Of a DNA stretch of 64,000 bases, positions 1-11,967 are shown piece after piece; within the stretch, counting starts at the first letter, position 1; each line of letters opens with the position of its first letter. The stretch spans positions 992,001 to 1,056,000 of the forward strand of contig JANFAH010000014.1 of the NCBI GenBank assembly GCA_024663395.1. The letters are read 5' to 3'. The notes under the pieces are model-generated. The model was not told the DNA's origin. It saw only the letters and a list, made by a program, of their open reading frames with translations, and did no database searches. Source of the DNA: Pisolithus tinctorius (lineage: Eukaryota > Basidiomycota > Agaricomycetes > Boletales > Pisolithaceae). Position numbers and translations under genes: made by a program.

Positions 1-86
1 GGCCCAGTCGGCAAGCAGTCCGGACCCGGTCACGAGACCCGTTGAATTGAGTTTCCGAGAATTTTGCAGTCGTCTCTGTATTCTCA

Positions 87-1304
87 ATGGGTCATGTTTC
101 CAGACGGCTGTACTCGTCGCTGGCTGTTTCGACAGCGCACCTGAAACACTTTCCACCCAGAGAAGCAACGCTCAGAACAAAAAAAGCCACCTTCGATCCC
201 GAAACATGGGCTGCTCTTCAACCGCCCCCGCCTTCGGCACTCGTGGCCTTCTCTCATCGAATAGGTCTCGGAGCCGTGCTGACGACACCAGCAGCCGTCC
301 AACGCGCTTGCACGCACAAGTCGTTCCTGAATTTGCATACAAGATATTACCCGTTGAGCCCACCGCCTCCCAATAACGCGAATTTGGCCGTCCTTGGAAA
401 CGCGCTCATGGGTCTGTTTGCATCAGAACACCTGCATGCCACATATCCCCACCTCCCCACACGTGTCTTAAAAGCCGCTGTCAGCGCACATGTTGGTCCG
501 TTAACGTGTGCAAGTGTCGCACAGGAAATGGGTGCCGTGCCGCTCCTTCGTTGGCATAGACAGGTTCGTCCTCCCAACAGAATGTGCGTCGCCAATGCGT
601 AATAAAACATATTTATATAGCCTTCAACGCCTACTTCTCCGGCATTGTTGCACTCCGATGCACTTGCTTCAATACCACGTGCATTGACCGCATTGGTATA
701 CCAAGAACGATGTCTTGCTTCCGCACGCAAATTCGTCTACTCGTTCTTCCTCGGTCGGCGTGTGGACATCCGAGCTATGCTAAAATTCCGTGATCCCAAA
801 CGTGCACTCATGGAAACTGTGGCAAAATTCCAACGAGAGCCTCCTAAATCCAGGTAGGTCGATCCATTGGCACTTAACTATAAGTGTTCGGAACTGACCA
901 TGTTGCAGATTGTTAAAGGAAACGGGTCGATTCTCCAACTCTCCAATATTCTCCGTTGGGATTTATACTGGCACAGACCAACTAGGGGAAGGCTTTGGTA
1001 GTTCGCTGAAAATGGCCGAATACAGGGTATGTTTCTTCCTTACATTCTCGATTGCGTTGTTCAGTTTATGTATTCCTACCAGGCCGCAGAGGATGCGCTA
1101 CATAGATTGTACCTCACTCGTACACCCGCCCATCGCCTTACGCTTCCCTCATCAACGTTTGGTGAAGATGCTAATATTTACAACCTGACCAATCCGGCTC
1201 CTTACACACCAGGTGAACTGGGAGAGTCGGAGGCCTTATATGCCAGCTCGGGCCGAAGTGGGATATTGGCACCTAGGCGGCGGGTACTTGAGGTAGAGTC
1301 GTAA
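87..1304 (+). CDS. MRPL3: Mitochondrial ribosomal protein mL44 (RNase III-like)
   Basis: Structural protein of the mitochondrial large ribosomal subunit, built on an RNase III-like fold followed by a double-stranded-RNA-binding domain. Four exons (87-563, 621-853, 909-1026, 1083-1304) join in phase to give 349 residues. The start MGHVSRRLYSSLAVS is basic and Ser-rich, as in a mitochondrial presequence. The RNase III-like part spans roughly residues 50-235 (ACTHKSFLN, then NLAVLGNALMG). The dsRBD-like part includes FSVGIYTGTDQLGEG and GSSLKMAEYRAAEDALHR, which is the mL44 (yeast Mrpl3) type rather than mL57. The catalytic NERLEFLGD signature of true RNase III is replaced by NANLAVLGN, so acidic catalytic residues are missing, as expected for a ribosomal paralogue. 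It ends facing the next gene, 202 bp away. Confidence 0.88.
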
Positions 1305-1506
1305 GGACCGCAGAGATTGTAGATTCGGTTCACTGCTTACAGTAAAGGAAACGGGTCAATTCTCTCCGATATCCGTCGCAGGGGATATACTGCTACCTGT
1401 GATATCTAATGTTGCCCACAATGCAATTGCTGTATACCAGATGAAGTAAATGTACACACGAGAAGTCACTACACGAACAACGTAAATGCACCAACGTCCA
1501 ACCTCG

Positions 1507-2945
1507 TCACCGTAACATCCATCCTACGCCTACTCCGATACAAAAACTACCCACCATAGCTATCCGAACCTGACAGTCCGAGACCAATTGCATGAAAGTC
1601 GAGACGCTATTCATCACCCGAGCCTTTGCAGGATTAAGAAGCGAGAATGAAAATGCAATCAACGAAGAAAAATGCAACGGGTCGACCATTGAGGGAACCG
1701 GTCGGTGGACCATATTTACTGGCCTGCTCGTAACAGTGTCCTCGCGTGACCGAGTTGCGACGTCATGGGAAAGACGTGATTCCCACTCTGCTTGCCATTT
1801 CGCCTTGTCCCACGAAGGCGCACTTGCCAAGAAGCGGTGAGCAATCTCGCGATTGGATGTGTGGATACTCTCGACTGCACGCTCGACTTCCCTCCAGTGT
1901 AGGAAACGCTCGGCTGCTTCGTATCGCAATGACAGGAGAGTTTCTGGAGAACGGAAAAGGCCATTTCGTAGGGCGCTGGCGGAAGAGGGACAGAAGGAGG
2001 ACATGTGGGGGCGAGATGGGAATCGTGTTCGATCGAGTCCATAGCGAAATACAATGACTGGGACGTGAGTAGCAAGTGCATCAATTAGGTTGTCCTCTTC
2101 CGCAGAGGGAGCTGTTCGTTGACGTCAATAACGTTTGGATCGGGACGATCGTCTTGTTAGAGTGCTCACCTGATTTCGATAAGATTACGAAAGCTGTGTA
2201 TATAGGTACATGGGGAGATGCAATGAGGCTGATGAGTGTAGCAGACGGCTGGCAATGTGGGTCGATAATCTCGAGTAATGCATAGAACGGAGAATGTATG
2301 ATTGGCAGTACGGCGGAAGCCTGGACGAGTGAGCCCGCGCCCGCATCGATATTAGACGATGAGACGTACATTAGAGACTTTTCTAGTCACAATCTCCACG
2401 TTCCTAGAAGGCTCGAATTTCTCCAAGCCGTGTGGGTCTCGGTGCTCGACCCAGTCGGTGGATACCCGAAGAACAGACCCTTCGTTGGTCTCCTCCCATA
2501 TGCCGGGGTCAACCACGTCTTCATTGTCGTCCAGCAGTAGGCTGGACACAAGGTCATGGTCATCTGCGCCCTCTCCAGTTATGAATAGTCGTATGCCACC
2601 TAGTGTCTTGCCATACTGCGTTGGTTGTGGTAGAGCTGTTGGCAGCGTCAAGGACGGAATAATGAGCCCCTGTGTGGAGTCTCGGGCATGGTCAGAGTGA
2701 GGATGCGAATGCGGTGGGCTCGCAGCTGCAGAGGAGAAAAAGAACGAGGACCCGATGGATGGCAGGGACGAAATTGAGTCTGGTGGGCTGTCTGTTGGGG
2801 ATGGCAGGTAGCTCGAACGGGGTGAGGATGACTGTGATATCCCACTTGCTTGTGAGCCCGCAACAACATTACTACCGTCGTGCTCTCGTTGTGCGTTCGG
2901 GACCCGTAAGGTGGACGTGCTGGTCAAGATGTCGCTGTTGTCCAT
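1507..2945 (-). CDS. Conserved-looking hypothetical protein, C-terminal membrane anchor
   Basis: I do not recognise this family. Three exons (2945-2370, 2320-2170, 2057-1507) splice in phase to 425 residues. The first 100 residues are Ser/Pro-rich and probably disordered. A folded-looking middle follows (KTLGGIRLFITGEG; SAVLPIIHSPFYALLEIIDP). Next comes a charged helical stretch (YEAAERFLHWREVERAVE, SWDKAKWQAEWESRL). The last residues form one hydrophobic segment with a glycine ladder (MVGSFCIGVGVGWML), which suggests a tail-anchored protein of the ER, mitochondrion or peroxisome. The start is the first ATG of an open frame and lies 134 bp below the stop of the F-box gene on the same strand. 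A CACGTG element sits 79 bp upstream of the ATG. Function is unknown. Confidence 0.7.
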
Positions 2946-3079
2946 CGTCGACAGGACCAGTCAACTCGGGTTAGCAAAAGCGGCAGGAACCAGCACACAT
3001 ACAACGCCACTTGACGCCAAGTACACGTGTTTGGTCTACCAGGTAAGAATGCCAGTACAGGTACTACACTTAACACCTA

Positions 3080-4792
3080 TTACATAGTGCCAACAAGGAA
3101 CTGCTCGGGTATTTCTGGATTCTCGCGCGGCACAAGAGTCGGCTCAGTATACTTTTCCCCATTTTCATCAATACAAACGACTCTCTCCACCTGTTTAATG
3201 GTGCTGAATCTTGAAAGAAGAGCAGTTACTGCATCACTTACCTGCCACACTTGAGTGTTGAGTCCAACGCACGTGAGAGTCGGAGAGCAACGCGAAGAAA
3301 TGGATAGAGCCGTCTGCATCAGGGTAACTGGTGGCATTGATGCCTCGCCTGCCGCCAGAGGGAAGTTGATATGTAGCGTACGAAGGTTCCTTGCTGGGGA
3401 AAACGACGATGCCGCTGCTTCCTGTCTCGGTGAGCGAAATCATTGGAATCTTCTATGAAACAAAGCAAGGATGCAGCTGACTAGATCTCGCCGCTCTGTT
3501 ACGGCAAATAATTGCTCGAGTCGGGGACACTGGGAGCATATAATGTGAAGAGTAGCCGGGTCCGCTCGTATGCGATGGAAGGAGATACGTTTGAGGCGAG
3601 ATCCGTGACTAGCGATTATTCTCTGCCAGAAATCATGCGTTACTGGTGTGTCACCCAACATATCTATAGAGTACAGCTGAAGTGTCTCCAACCGCGCAGA
3701 GCTAAGTAAGTCGTAGACATCCCGAGTCCAATCCAACACTGACACGTTGGCAGGCACCGTCAATGTGATGGACCGCAATCGTCGGAATGCCTGTGTACGG
3801 TCGCACAAAGCCCTGAACACTCTCATATCCTGGGTGAAGTCAGGACTGGGAGGGTATTAAGAGAACGAATCGGGACATACGAATGATGGAGACAATGCCT
3901 CCATGTTGATCGCAAGAAAGCCATTGCGGTTCGCAGACACCAGAGCTCCGATACCTTTGTGAGTCACCCTCCGACAACCGAACATTATTAGATACTCCAA
4001 ATCAGCGAGATCGGGGGACAACGACTCCAAAAGCTCGTCCGTCACATGATCGGAAGCCTGCACGTGTTTGTTCGTGTCAGTCAATGAAACGAGACGCTAT
4101 TCCATACCTTGCATATTAGCCTCAGACTACGTAGGGTCGCCCCCAGTGCCTTTATCCACGTAGGCAACACGTTGAGCACGTGGACACTCGGCATAATGAG
4201 CGAGATCTTCTGCAGATTTTGGAATTGTGTGAGAATAAGTGGGTCGTACTCTCCACTGTTCCCGTTTATCTCTAGCTCCTGCAGCTGGTGGCAGTTGGAA
4301 AGTGACCTTAGCAGGTCAGAGTGAAGAGACCCATCCTTCGTCCAGGTACAGGACCTCAGGTTAGTGCATTGTCTGATGGATTTGACACAAAGACTTGATA
4401 AGTAAGAATGGTCAGCGGAGAACAATCTCTTCGGAAAATCTCTAATCTCTGCATTGGACGTGAACGCAGTGGTGGAAGGACGGTGCACGCAACAATACCA
4501 AGCGTTTGGACATACGCCGCTAAGTAAGAGCATTCGGCCAGGGTCCTGAACAAAGAAAGGACCTATCACAGATTCATCAAGCAGAAAGCCACAATATGAT
4601 GGGAGCCATGGTCACCTTCGACTTTGAATCCTTGTACCATGGAAAGATGTATATGTGCCGATACAAAAATGGGGTTGCAAACTGGTTGAAAACCTTGTTC
4701 ACGAGGCACAAGACTGCTAGGTGATGCGGTTTGAGCACGAAGTTGAAGATGTCGACCAGCAGTTCTAGCGGGATGTCCAGCAATTGAGCCAT
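3080..4792 (-). CDS. F-box protein, basidiomycete leucine-rich type
   Basis: Probable substrate-recognition subunit of an SCF ubiquitin ligase. The N-terminus MAQLLDIPLELLVDIFNFVL fits an F-box-like helix set (LxxLPxELxxxI). It continues with CLVNKVFN and FLYRHIYIF, then TLAECSYLAAYVQTL, a pattern common in the large basidiomycete F-box family. Downstream come irregular leucine-rich segments (NCHQLQELEINGN, LRSLRLICK, RLKRISFHRI) and a C-terminal piece (LRTLHINFPLAAGE ... ENPEIPEQFLVGTM). About six exons are needed. Several junctions were checked: a gtacaa donor after HIYIFP and a gtattg donor after VQTL both restore the frame. The start was set at the internal ATG (4792), because the longer frame begins with GTG. 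It is divergent from SPT5 over 181 bp. The target is not predictable. Confidence 0.72.
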
Positions 4793-4973
4793 GCTGATGT
4801 ACGGGGTCACATTTGACACAAATCGACGATACTTCGGAGTCTACGCCCCGGGGGGACCGGCCGGACCGGTCCTGATGAAAAGGATTTGATGACTAAGCGC
4901 TAGTCTGAGACACAGAACGTACGGAGTCCCCTACGACGGCTACGCTACTTGCTACCTACGGATTACAACAACC
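4793..4973. promoter_or_regulatory. Short divergent promoter, F-box gene / SPT5
   Basis: 181 bp separate the two start codons, so both promoters must lie here or reach into the neighbouring gene. I see no clear TATA box, CCAAT box or CACGTG element. The call rests only on gene orientation. Confidence 0.5.
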
Positions 4974-7900
4974 ATGTCGGGTCTAGAGGAAGACTACTCT
5001 CTGAATGAGCAGGAGTCGGATCCTGTTCAGCCCGAAAATGACGACGAACAGATGGAGGAGGAGGAAATTCAACCTGAACAGCAACGAAAGCCCAGAGGGT
5101 CGATATATGACGCCCTAGATGACGATGAGGACGAAGAAGACGAAGAGGAGGAGGAAGAGGAAGATGAGGAGCCTGGACGTCGTAGGAAACGTGCCAAGGT
5201 AAGGAATTGATGCAATGTCCGCGCCCACTGTTGCAAACGCCGCTCCGTGTAGCATCGGCACAAGCGCCACGCAATCAACCCTTTCCTTGATGTGGAGGCT
5301 GTTGTGGATACCGAGGAGGAAGAGGAAGAAGAAGAGGAGGAAGCTGGGAGAGGTATGTACATTATTGTGGTATCTCTTGACTGCAACTAACTCTTGTTGC
5401 GCAGACGAGTTCATTGCGGACACCGGCATCGATGACTATGATATGAACAGGAGAGCTGCGGTCAATGCACGGCTGGATAGGCGGGATCGTGAATTGGACG
5501 ATCAGGACCTCGCCAAAATTGCTCAAAACCTTCACGAGCGCTATGGGCGTGCAACGGTGCGGTATACAGGGGATATGAACGAAGTTCCCCAGCGGCTACT
5601 CATGCCCTCCGTACTCGATGCTAGTCTGTGGCAAATACGTGTAAAAGTAAGACCTTTCACGGCGTTATTGATGGGTAGGTTCTGACGAACGGTCCTTCCC
5701 ATAGCCGGGCCGTGAAAAGGACATCGTTTTCAGTCTTATGCGCAAGGCAATCGACCTTGAGTATACTGCTCAACCTCTGCAGATCTTGTCCGCCTTCCAA
5801 CGAGACTCCTTACCCGGCATGATTTACGTCGAGGCTAGGAGCGCTCAGCAGGTCAACCAGGCCTGCAAAGGCCTCGTAGGCGTTTATCCCAGCAGAGGCA
5901 TCACCCTAGTTCCTATCGAAGAAATGGCAAGCTTGTTGCAAATCAAGAAACAAGACCTGACCGTCACTCCTGGGAGTTGGGTGCGGATAAAGCGCGGAAA
6001 GTATCAGGGCGACCTAGCTCAAGTCATGGACATTACGGAAAATGGCGAGGACGTCGGGCTCAAGTTTATCCCTCGTATAGATTTGAACCCTAGAGACGAT
6101 GCTGGCGTTGACGGCCGAAAACGCAAAAAGGCGGCTGCAGGCACGTCAAACTTGCGACCTCCACAACGATTCTTCAACTACGAGGAAGTTGTCAAGGTAC
6201 ACGGCCGGAAGCAGGTTTCAAAACGGAACCAAGTTTATGTCTTCCAAAATGATACCTACAAGGACGGCTTTATTGAGAAGGACTTCAAGTTGGCTGCGCT
6301 GCAACTGGATAACGTGAATCCGACACTGGACGAGATCACGCGATTTACTCGCGGACAAGATGGTACTGAGGGTGAAAATTCCGTCGATCTTTCCATTATC
6401 GCAGAAGCTTCCCGAAAAGCGGCCATTGCCGTGCTTCAACCGGGAGACCATGTTGAAGTTTTCGAAGGGGAGCAGTCGGGCGTGCACGGCGTCGTCGATT
6501 CCATCAACCAGGACGTGGTCACTGTTACGGCTATTGGCGTAGACATCGATGGCCAGAAGGTCGACGTTCCGGCACGTAGCGTACGCAAACGATTCAAGCC
6601 CGGAGACCACGTCAAAGTCATGACGGGACAAAACGCAGATGAAACCGGTCTGGTGGTTTCCGTGTCAGACAATGTTGTTACATTCGTATCGGATATGACC
6701 ATGCAGGAGGTTGACCGCCACACTCTTTCGTTTTCAATGCTTTCTCATAAAGATTACAGGTATCTGTCTTCTCAAAAGACCTTCGAGAAGCTGCAGAAGT
6801 TGGGACTGGTACAAATATCGTTGGCAACTACGAACTGCACGACCTCGTACAACTTGAGTGAGTATGCTCATCATATGGAAATCGGTGACTCATACGATGT
6901 ACCCTCAGCCTACAAACAGTCGGCGTCATCTTCAAAACCGAGCGTGATTCCTTCCGAGTTCTTGACCAGAATGGCCAGGTTCGACTTGTACAGCCCCATC
7001 AAATATCGATGCGGCGAGATTCACACCGTGCCATTGCCACTGACTCGGAGGGTCATGAGCTTCGGGTGAATGACAACGTTCGCGAAATCGAAGGAGAGGT
7101 TTGTCGCGAATCTTACGTGGTAATATTAGCAACTAATGTCACATTTAGGGTCGAAAAGGACGAGTACTACATATTCACCAGTCCTTCTTTGCATTTCTTC
7201 ATAACCGTGATGTACCCGAAAACGGAGGTGTTTTTGTGACCCGTTGCCGCTCGCTGGCCTCGCTAGCACCAAAGGGGAACCTCCTGAAGCCCGGCACTGA
7301 CCTTACGAAAATGAATCCACATGTGGCTCTTGGCGCTGCTACGGGAGGCATGGTTGGCTCTGCCATGACACGCGGGCCCAGAGATCGGGACATTGGGGCA
7401 ACAGTAGCCATCGTTCAGGGTCCTCAAAAGGGATACATTGGTGTAATCAGAGATACCAATGGACCCATCGCCCGTGTGGAGTTGCACGTAGGGAATAAGA
7501 TCGTCACGATTGACAAGAAAAAGTTGTACCGCAGACTGTGGGTCGATTGTTTCCTGGCATAGTTGACTTTCGGCTTATCCGTTACTGTAAGACCCAACGG
7601 CACGCTGATACCGCTGGACAAACCATACAATCCGAATCATGGTACTCAAGCGCCATCAAGGCCCCCTGCTCGTACGCCCAACCCATATGCCCAAGCAAGT
7701 GGGGGTCGCACACCCGGTTGGGGTGGTGGACGCACGCCTAATCCGTATGCAACCGGCGACGGGAAGACGCCGGCATGGAACGCCAGCTCGAGAACGCCCA
7801 ATCCATACGCCGGGGATGGCGGTAAAACGCCAGCTTGGAATGCTGCGTCTCGCACCCCGAACCCATACGCAGATGGTGGAAAGACGCCGGCATGGAATGC

Positions 7901-8756
7901 CTCGTCGCGAACGCCAAATCCATACAGTTCAAATGACAGCGGATCGGCTTGGAGTGCTAACGATGGTGGTAGAACTCCTCGCCCTGCATGGGGAGCCGGA
8001 GGATGGGACACCGGGGATGCTGGATGGGGCGGGGGCGCTGCTTCACCTACTCGGCCAGCGGAGACATCTTGGGTATGTGCATTGCGATGATGGTCTCTCA
8101 ACCCCCTGACTTTGGCTGTTGTAGACAGCGCCCACTCCTGCTGCAGCTCCAACCCCAGGTTTCGTTTCCGCCCAGACGCCTGGTGTTTGGAACAGTGCAC
8201 CTACCCCAATGCCGACTGGCTTTGCGGGTCTAGAACGTCAAAGTCAGAATGTCGGTGTGCATTCTGCTCCAACACCGGCAGTACTAGGTGCGGACGAGGA
8301 TGACACATGTATGTGATTATTCTGGTGATTTATCAAGCTCTGGCGTTAACCACCTTTTCAGCGCCCACGTGGCTCCTTGATCCAAAAATTCGAGGTAAGA
8401 ATGTCATCATGGAGATCACCGGTACTCTGGGTGGTTGGCATGGAGGAGAACTGGACGGCGCTCAAGGCTACGTGACGACTATCTTCCCATCTGCGAACGA
8501 TACACTCGTAACGCTAAACCATCTTGACCCTGGTCGTATCGGTACGAGCGTGCAAGTGCCCATCAACTATCTCAGCCCCGTTAATGCAAGGGAGATTGGC
8601 GACCACGCTGTCCCTCTTGACGGGACGTTGAAGGGTGACGAAGTCGTTCTCAGAATGCAGGTTTCTGATGACGTTTGGGAGGTATCAAAACCCTCGGACT
8701 TCAGGTCAGAGAGATATTTGGAGGACAAACTGATCAAGGTTCATATTACTTCATGA
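4974..8756 (+). CDS. SPT5: Transcription elongation factor SPT5
   Basis: Large subunit of DSIF (Spt4-Spt5), which clamps RNA polymerase II and supports elongation and capping. Ten exons (4974-5198, 5253-5352, 5405-5646, 5705-6709, 6760-6856, 6920-7098, 7149-7537, 7592-8072, 8125-8308, 8362-8756) add up exactly to 1,098 residues. Order: acidic N-terminus (about 1-110, Glu/Asp runs), a Spt5 N-terminal helix region, the NGN domain (about 183-275, start [17 protein letters not shown]), then a series of KOW domains ([53 protein letters not shown], then one after exon 6 and one near [17 protein letters not shown]). A TP-rich C-terminal repeat region covers about 772-879, and a last KOW-like part follows ([20 protein letters not shown]). 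RTF1, which binds phosphorylated Spt5 repeats, is encoded 40 kb away in the same window. Confidence 0.95.
7671..7991 (+). repeat. SPT5 C-terminal repeat (CTR) coding region
   Basis: Ten [RK]TP modules encode the CTR. Two types alternate in the core: RTPNPY (five copies) and KTPAWNA (three copies), with two more divergent modules, RTPGWGG and RTPRPAW. CTR Thr-Pro sites are known targets of CDK9/Bur1-type kinases; the module alternation is read directly from the translation. Confidence 0.85.
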
Positions 8757-9273
8757 TGGCGAATGTCGTTTCGTTTTGTATGTTGGGCATTGTACTTTCC
8801 TGTTTTCCATACCAGTCCCTATAGTCTGCAAAGTACGCTTGCAATATTCTTAATTCATTTATAACGCTTTGCTAGCTTCAAGATAAGTGCACGGGAATGG
8901 TAGACGTGATACTCATAGCTGTAAATAGCGTATCGATGATCTTCGTGACTGCCCGTGTGAACATCAGAGACATGTTGTAATTCATCAGGGTCCAGTCGCC
9001 CAACTCGGAAAGGTGACTAGATTCACGCCACTCTTCGGAAGAGCGAGCGGCGTTGGTAACTCCCCGGTTCACCCGGAACTCCCTGGCTCATCTGGAATAC
9101 TTACAGTGCAATACCCTACTCCCCGTAATTCTGCAACCCGGGTTTTTGCTAATGGATTGTTCTGCGACGCAGATCAATGAACGGAGGAGTCCTTTATTTG
9201 GTCATTCCATGGAAAGATTCCGCTCTACTGTGGGTCCTCGTGTCACGCGTGTGCTATTATAGAACCGAAATGA
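8757..9273. other. Intergenic, SPT5 3' side
   Basis: The first part probably holds the SPT5 3' untranslated region (AT-rich around 8,800-8,870). Frames seen here are short, overlapping and without family similarity. I see no gene. Confidence 0.4.
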
Positions 9274-10685
9274 CGCAGCCCTCAATAATTTTGTTTGTCG
9301 AAGTTTCGACACTGATGCTTTATCTGAGGGAACTGCCTCGTGTAGTTCTTGCCCACTTTAACGACCCAGCGGTTCACTCGTTCCAAGCTAGCGAATACCT
9401 GCGAATCTAACTTGTTGAAGAGATGAACTCTCTAACCACTTTGATTCACAAGATCTTCCTGTACTCGGGAATTTTTGCTTGGGATGTTGTCCTCTCCTTT
9501 GGAAATCTCTTACGGTTCAAACGTCATGTCGGCAAGGTCACTCCGGAAGGCCATCCAGGTTATGGTGGCTATTGGCCAGAGTATAGGCCACCGAAGGAGG
9601 GCGACAGCCGCTGTTCCTGTCCTGCGTTGAACGCTATGGCTAACCATGGTATGTGGAGGGGTTTAGTACGATGGTGGCGTCTCCGCTCAACTTACCGCCA
9701 GGAATCATCGCTCGGAGTGGCCGAGGGATTAAGTTTACCGAACTGACCAAAACAATTCGCCCGACGTATAACTTTGGGTCTTCTTTCTGCTCTTTCGTAC
9801 CCCATTATGCGGCCTTCATGTTGAACAAGAGCTACAGCAAGGATACATTCGATCTTGAAGAGCTCGACCTGCATAATGGCATCGAACACGATGCGTCGCT
9901 GACTCGTTAGTCAAATTTACCACTGCTCCCCGCTAGTTGATGTTTCATAATTGTAACGTCACTAATAGGACTGGATGCTGCGTTGCAACCAAAACAAGGG
10001 GAGAAACATGTTCCGTACATCGAAGAACTACTCTCCTTTGCCACGGGCAATAATGGGAGCCTCATAACGATCAAAGATATGTCAAGGATCCTAGGCAAAC
10101 GTCGTGCACATTCCAAGGCAAACAACCCAAGTTACTCACTCAGCACCTTCCACAAAGTTTTTGGAAGTGCCAAGTGAGTGGTTGCGTGCTGTATTACCTC
10201 GTGTTTTGAAGACTGACCCGCGAACTCAAAGTTCGTCTACTATGTTAAGGATCTTCGGAGGTCGGGTAGACGACTTGCGCACAGTGCTATTGGAAGAGCG
10301 CTTACCCGAGGGATGGGAATCGCGTGTTCGTGAACCGTATGGTTTGACCATGCTCGCCTTCAATCGGACGGTTTTACCGGTGGAGTGGGGCGTGGATGAG
10401 TCCGAGTGGGCGGTCAAGGTCAAGCAGGACAATGAGCGAGCTTGAAAAGCTCTTCGCCGAGATCGTCGAACCGGAGTCCGGAATAGCTCTTCGATGTCTG
10501 TGCAACCTACTTCATTTACGTGGTTACGTTCCTCATCATGATTCCGTTATGATTGTAAATCTTTTGTATCACACATTTGGCTCGCCTTTTACCTGAACTT
10601 AGCTTAGCTTAGGATGGTTCGAGATAAGAGGGCTTTATCAGTCGTCGGTGGCAGGGGACTTTGCCATTGTCGTGACCCCGATGGC
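9274..10685 (+). repeat. Tandem duplication, unit 1 (heme-thiolate peroxidase gene with flanks)
   Basis: This segment matches 11968-13413. Similarity starts at cgcagccctcaat (9274 and 11968), runs through the whole gene including intron positions, and continues about 240 bp past the stop to gtgaccccgatg. The offset is about 2.7 kb. Flanks have diverged more than exons, so the duplication is old enough for drift but the coding regions stayed under constraint. Confidence 0.8.
9423..10445 (+). CDS. Heme-thiolate peroxidase / peroxygenase, copy 1
   Basis: Chloroperoxidase-like enzyme (Peroxidase_2 family; short unspecific peroxygenase group) expected to use H2O2 for oxygenation or halogenation with a cysteine-ligated heme. 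Four exons give about 282 residues. N-terminal residues 8-30 (HKIFLYSGIFAWDVVLSFGN) are hydrophobic, so the protein is probably membrane-anchored rather than a simple secreted form. Motifs: PEGHPGYGGYWPEYRPP, then SRCSCPALNAMANHG holding the heme-ligand cysteine, then NGIEHDASLTR with the acid-base Glu of the EHD motif, and a C-terminal FGGRVDDLRTVLLEERLPEGW. The intron 1 donor lies inside the Gly codon after NH, and intron 2 splits the Arg after ASLT. It is the first unit of a tandem duplication. Substrate unknown. Confidence 0.85.
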
Positions 10686-11967
10686 AAGAGTACAGAACTT
10701 GAAGCTGGTTATTGGAGTTGCCGCCGAGTGAGGTGACATCGATCAGGTGAAGTTGGCCTTGGTTCGAAAATTGACTAGTTTGATGCAGTTTGAAGGAAGT
10801 CAAACAAAGTGCCGGATCGAGCTCTTCCCGAACTGATCGTATTATATGGACTCTGATAATGGGTCGTCCTGTCAGCGTACGGATGTGGACAAGTATGCTG
10901 GAACCAAAGTCAGCATGAATGAGTGACTGACCCGACGTGAATCGGTGTCAACCGCGTGAGATATCGGTATCTGAACCAGCGTCCGAGGTGCTGACTGGAG
11001 ACATCTATGACATGATATTGGGCCTAATGTCATTTGACATCATGCTGATGCCACGCACAACTGGTACGCATATTTAGAGTACCAGTTACACAGAATAATA
11101 GTATACATGACCTCCCCTTGCCGAAGTCCATTGGTATCAACTTTCAATCCAACGGGAACCATAGGGTGAGTCTCCTGCCCCATTCATGCACACCTGACAT
11201 ATGCCTACACGGCGCTGATGGGATGGAATGACCCCGTATGGGTGCAGATGGACCGGGAACGCCTCACTCACAGAACTTTCAACCATCGTCTGTGTTGGGC
11301 TTTCTTTGGCACAGGTTACATTATATACGTCAACAGCAGTAGAAACGACGATACCGGGACTGGTCACGCTCTGGTCTTGCGTGTGCACTTTGGGAGTAAA
11401 AGAGTGAACGACTCCTCAGGGTCTTGTTCCTCTACGAGAGACATCGACGGCAAGGAAATGCATCCGGTGCAGATTGGGTTCCCGAAGTGGCGGAGATGCA
11501 GGGAAGGGGATCGGAAGCGGCGGTGACATCAAGCCGGATGACGGAGTAAGTATTCTGTTCCTCGGGGGAAACAGACAGCGAATGCCGCCGCATGACGCAA
11601 ACTAAGCGGGGAGAGGCTTCTCATTACATGCTACGACAGGTGTGTCAAACGGCTTCTTTGGATGGTGTAACGCTGAGACAGCTGCTTTGCGTCCAGCCGG
11701 GACGTGTCTGTCCGCTGATCTACCTGGGCAATCTTCTGAAGAAGATGGGCAGTCGCTGTTGCTTTGACACCTCTCAAATCGGACGATTCATGTCGCGGCA
11801 ATGATAAACATTGGTGCGAACGGACTGCCGAACCACAAAGTCCCACATTAGGACTCTGAAGATATTCAATCTTTCAGACATTGATCCGGCAATCTTGTAG
11901 ACTTGGTAAGTAATCGGTAATCGATAGTCACGTCACGTTCTGATTGGCTCAAATTGAATTCGGTTTG
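10686..11967. other. Spacer between the duplicated peroxidase genes
   Basis: About 1.3 kb with only short overlapping frames and no recognised protein. A frame at 11218-11526 has no visible family signature and no convincing splice partners. A 9-bp perfect inverted repeat with an 11-nt loop lies at 11059-11087 (aactggtac / gtaccagtt). The promoter of copy 2 must lie at the right end. Confidence 0.4.

Noticed and set aside
5069..5386. Minus-strand frame with long Ser runs opposite SPT5 exon 1-2
   Set aside because: It is the antisense shadow of the Glu/Asp codons of the SPT5 acidic N-terminus.
11059..11087. 9-bp perfect inverted repeat with an 11-nt loop
   Set aside because: No gene end, T-run or second copy nearby; expected by chance in a 1.3-kb spacer.
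11218..11526. 103-codon plus-strand frame between the peroxidase copies
   Set aside because: No family signature, no splice partners and a competing minus-strand frame over the same bases.
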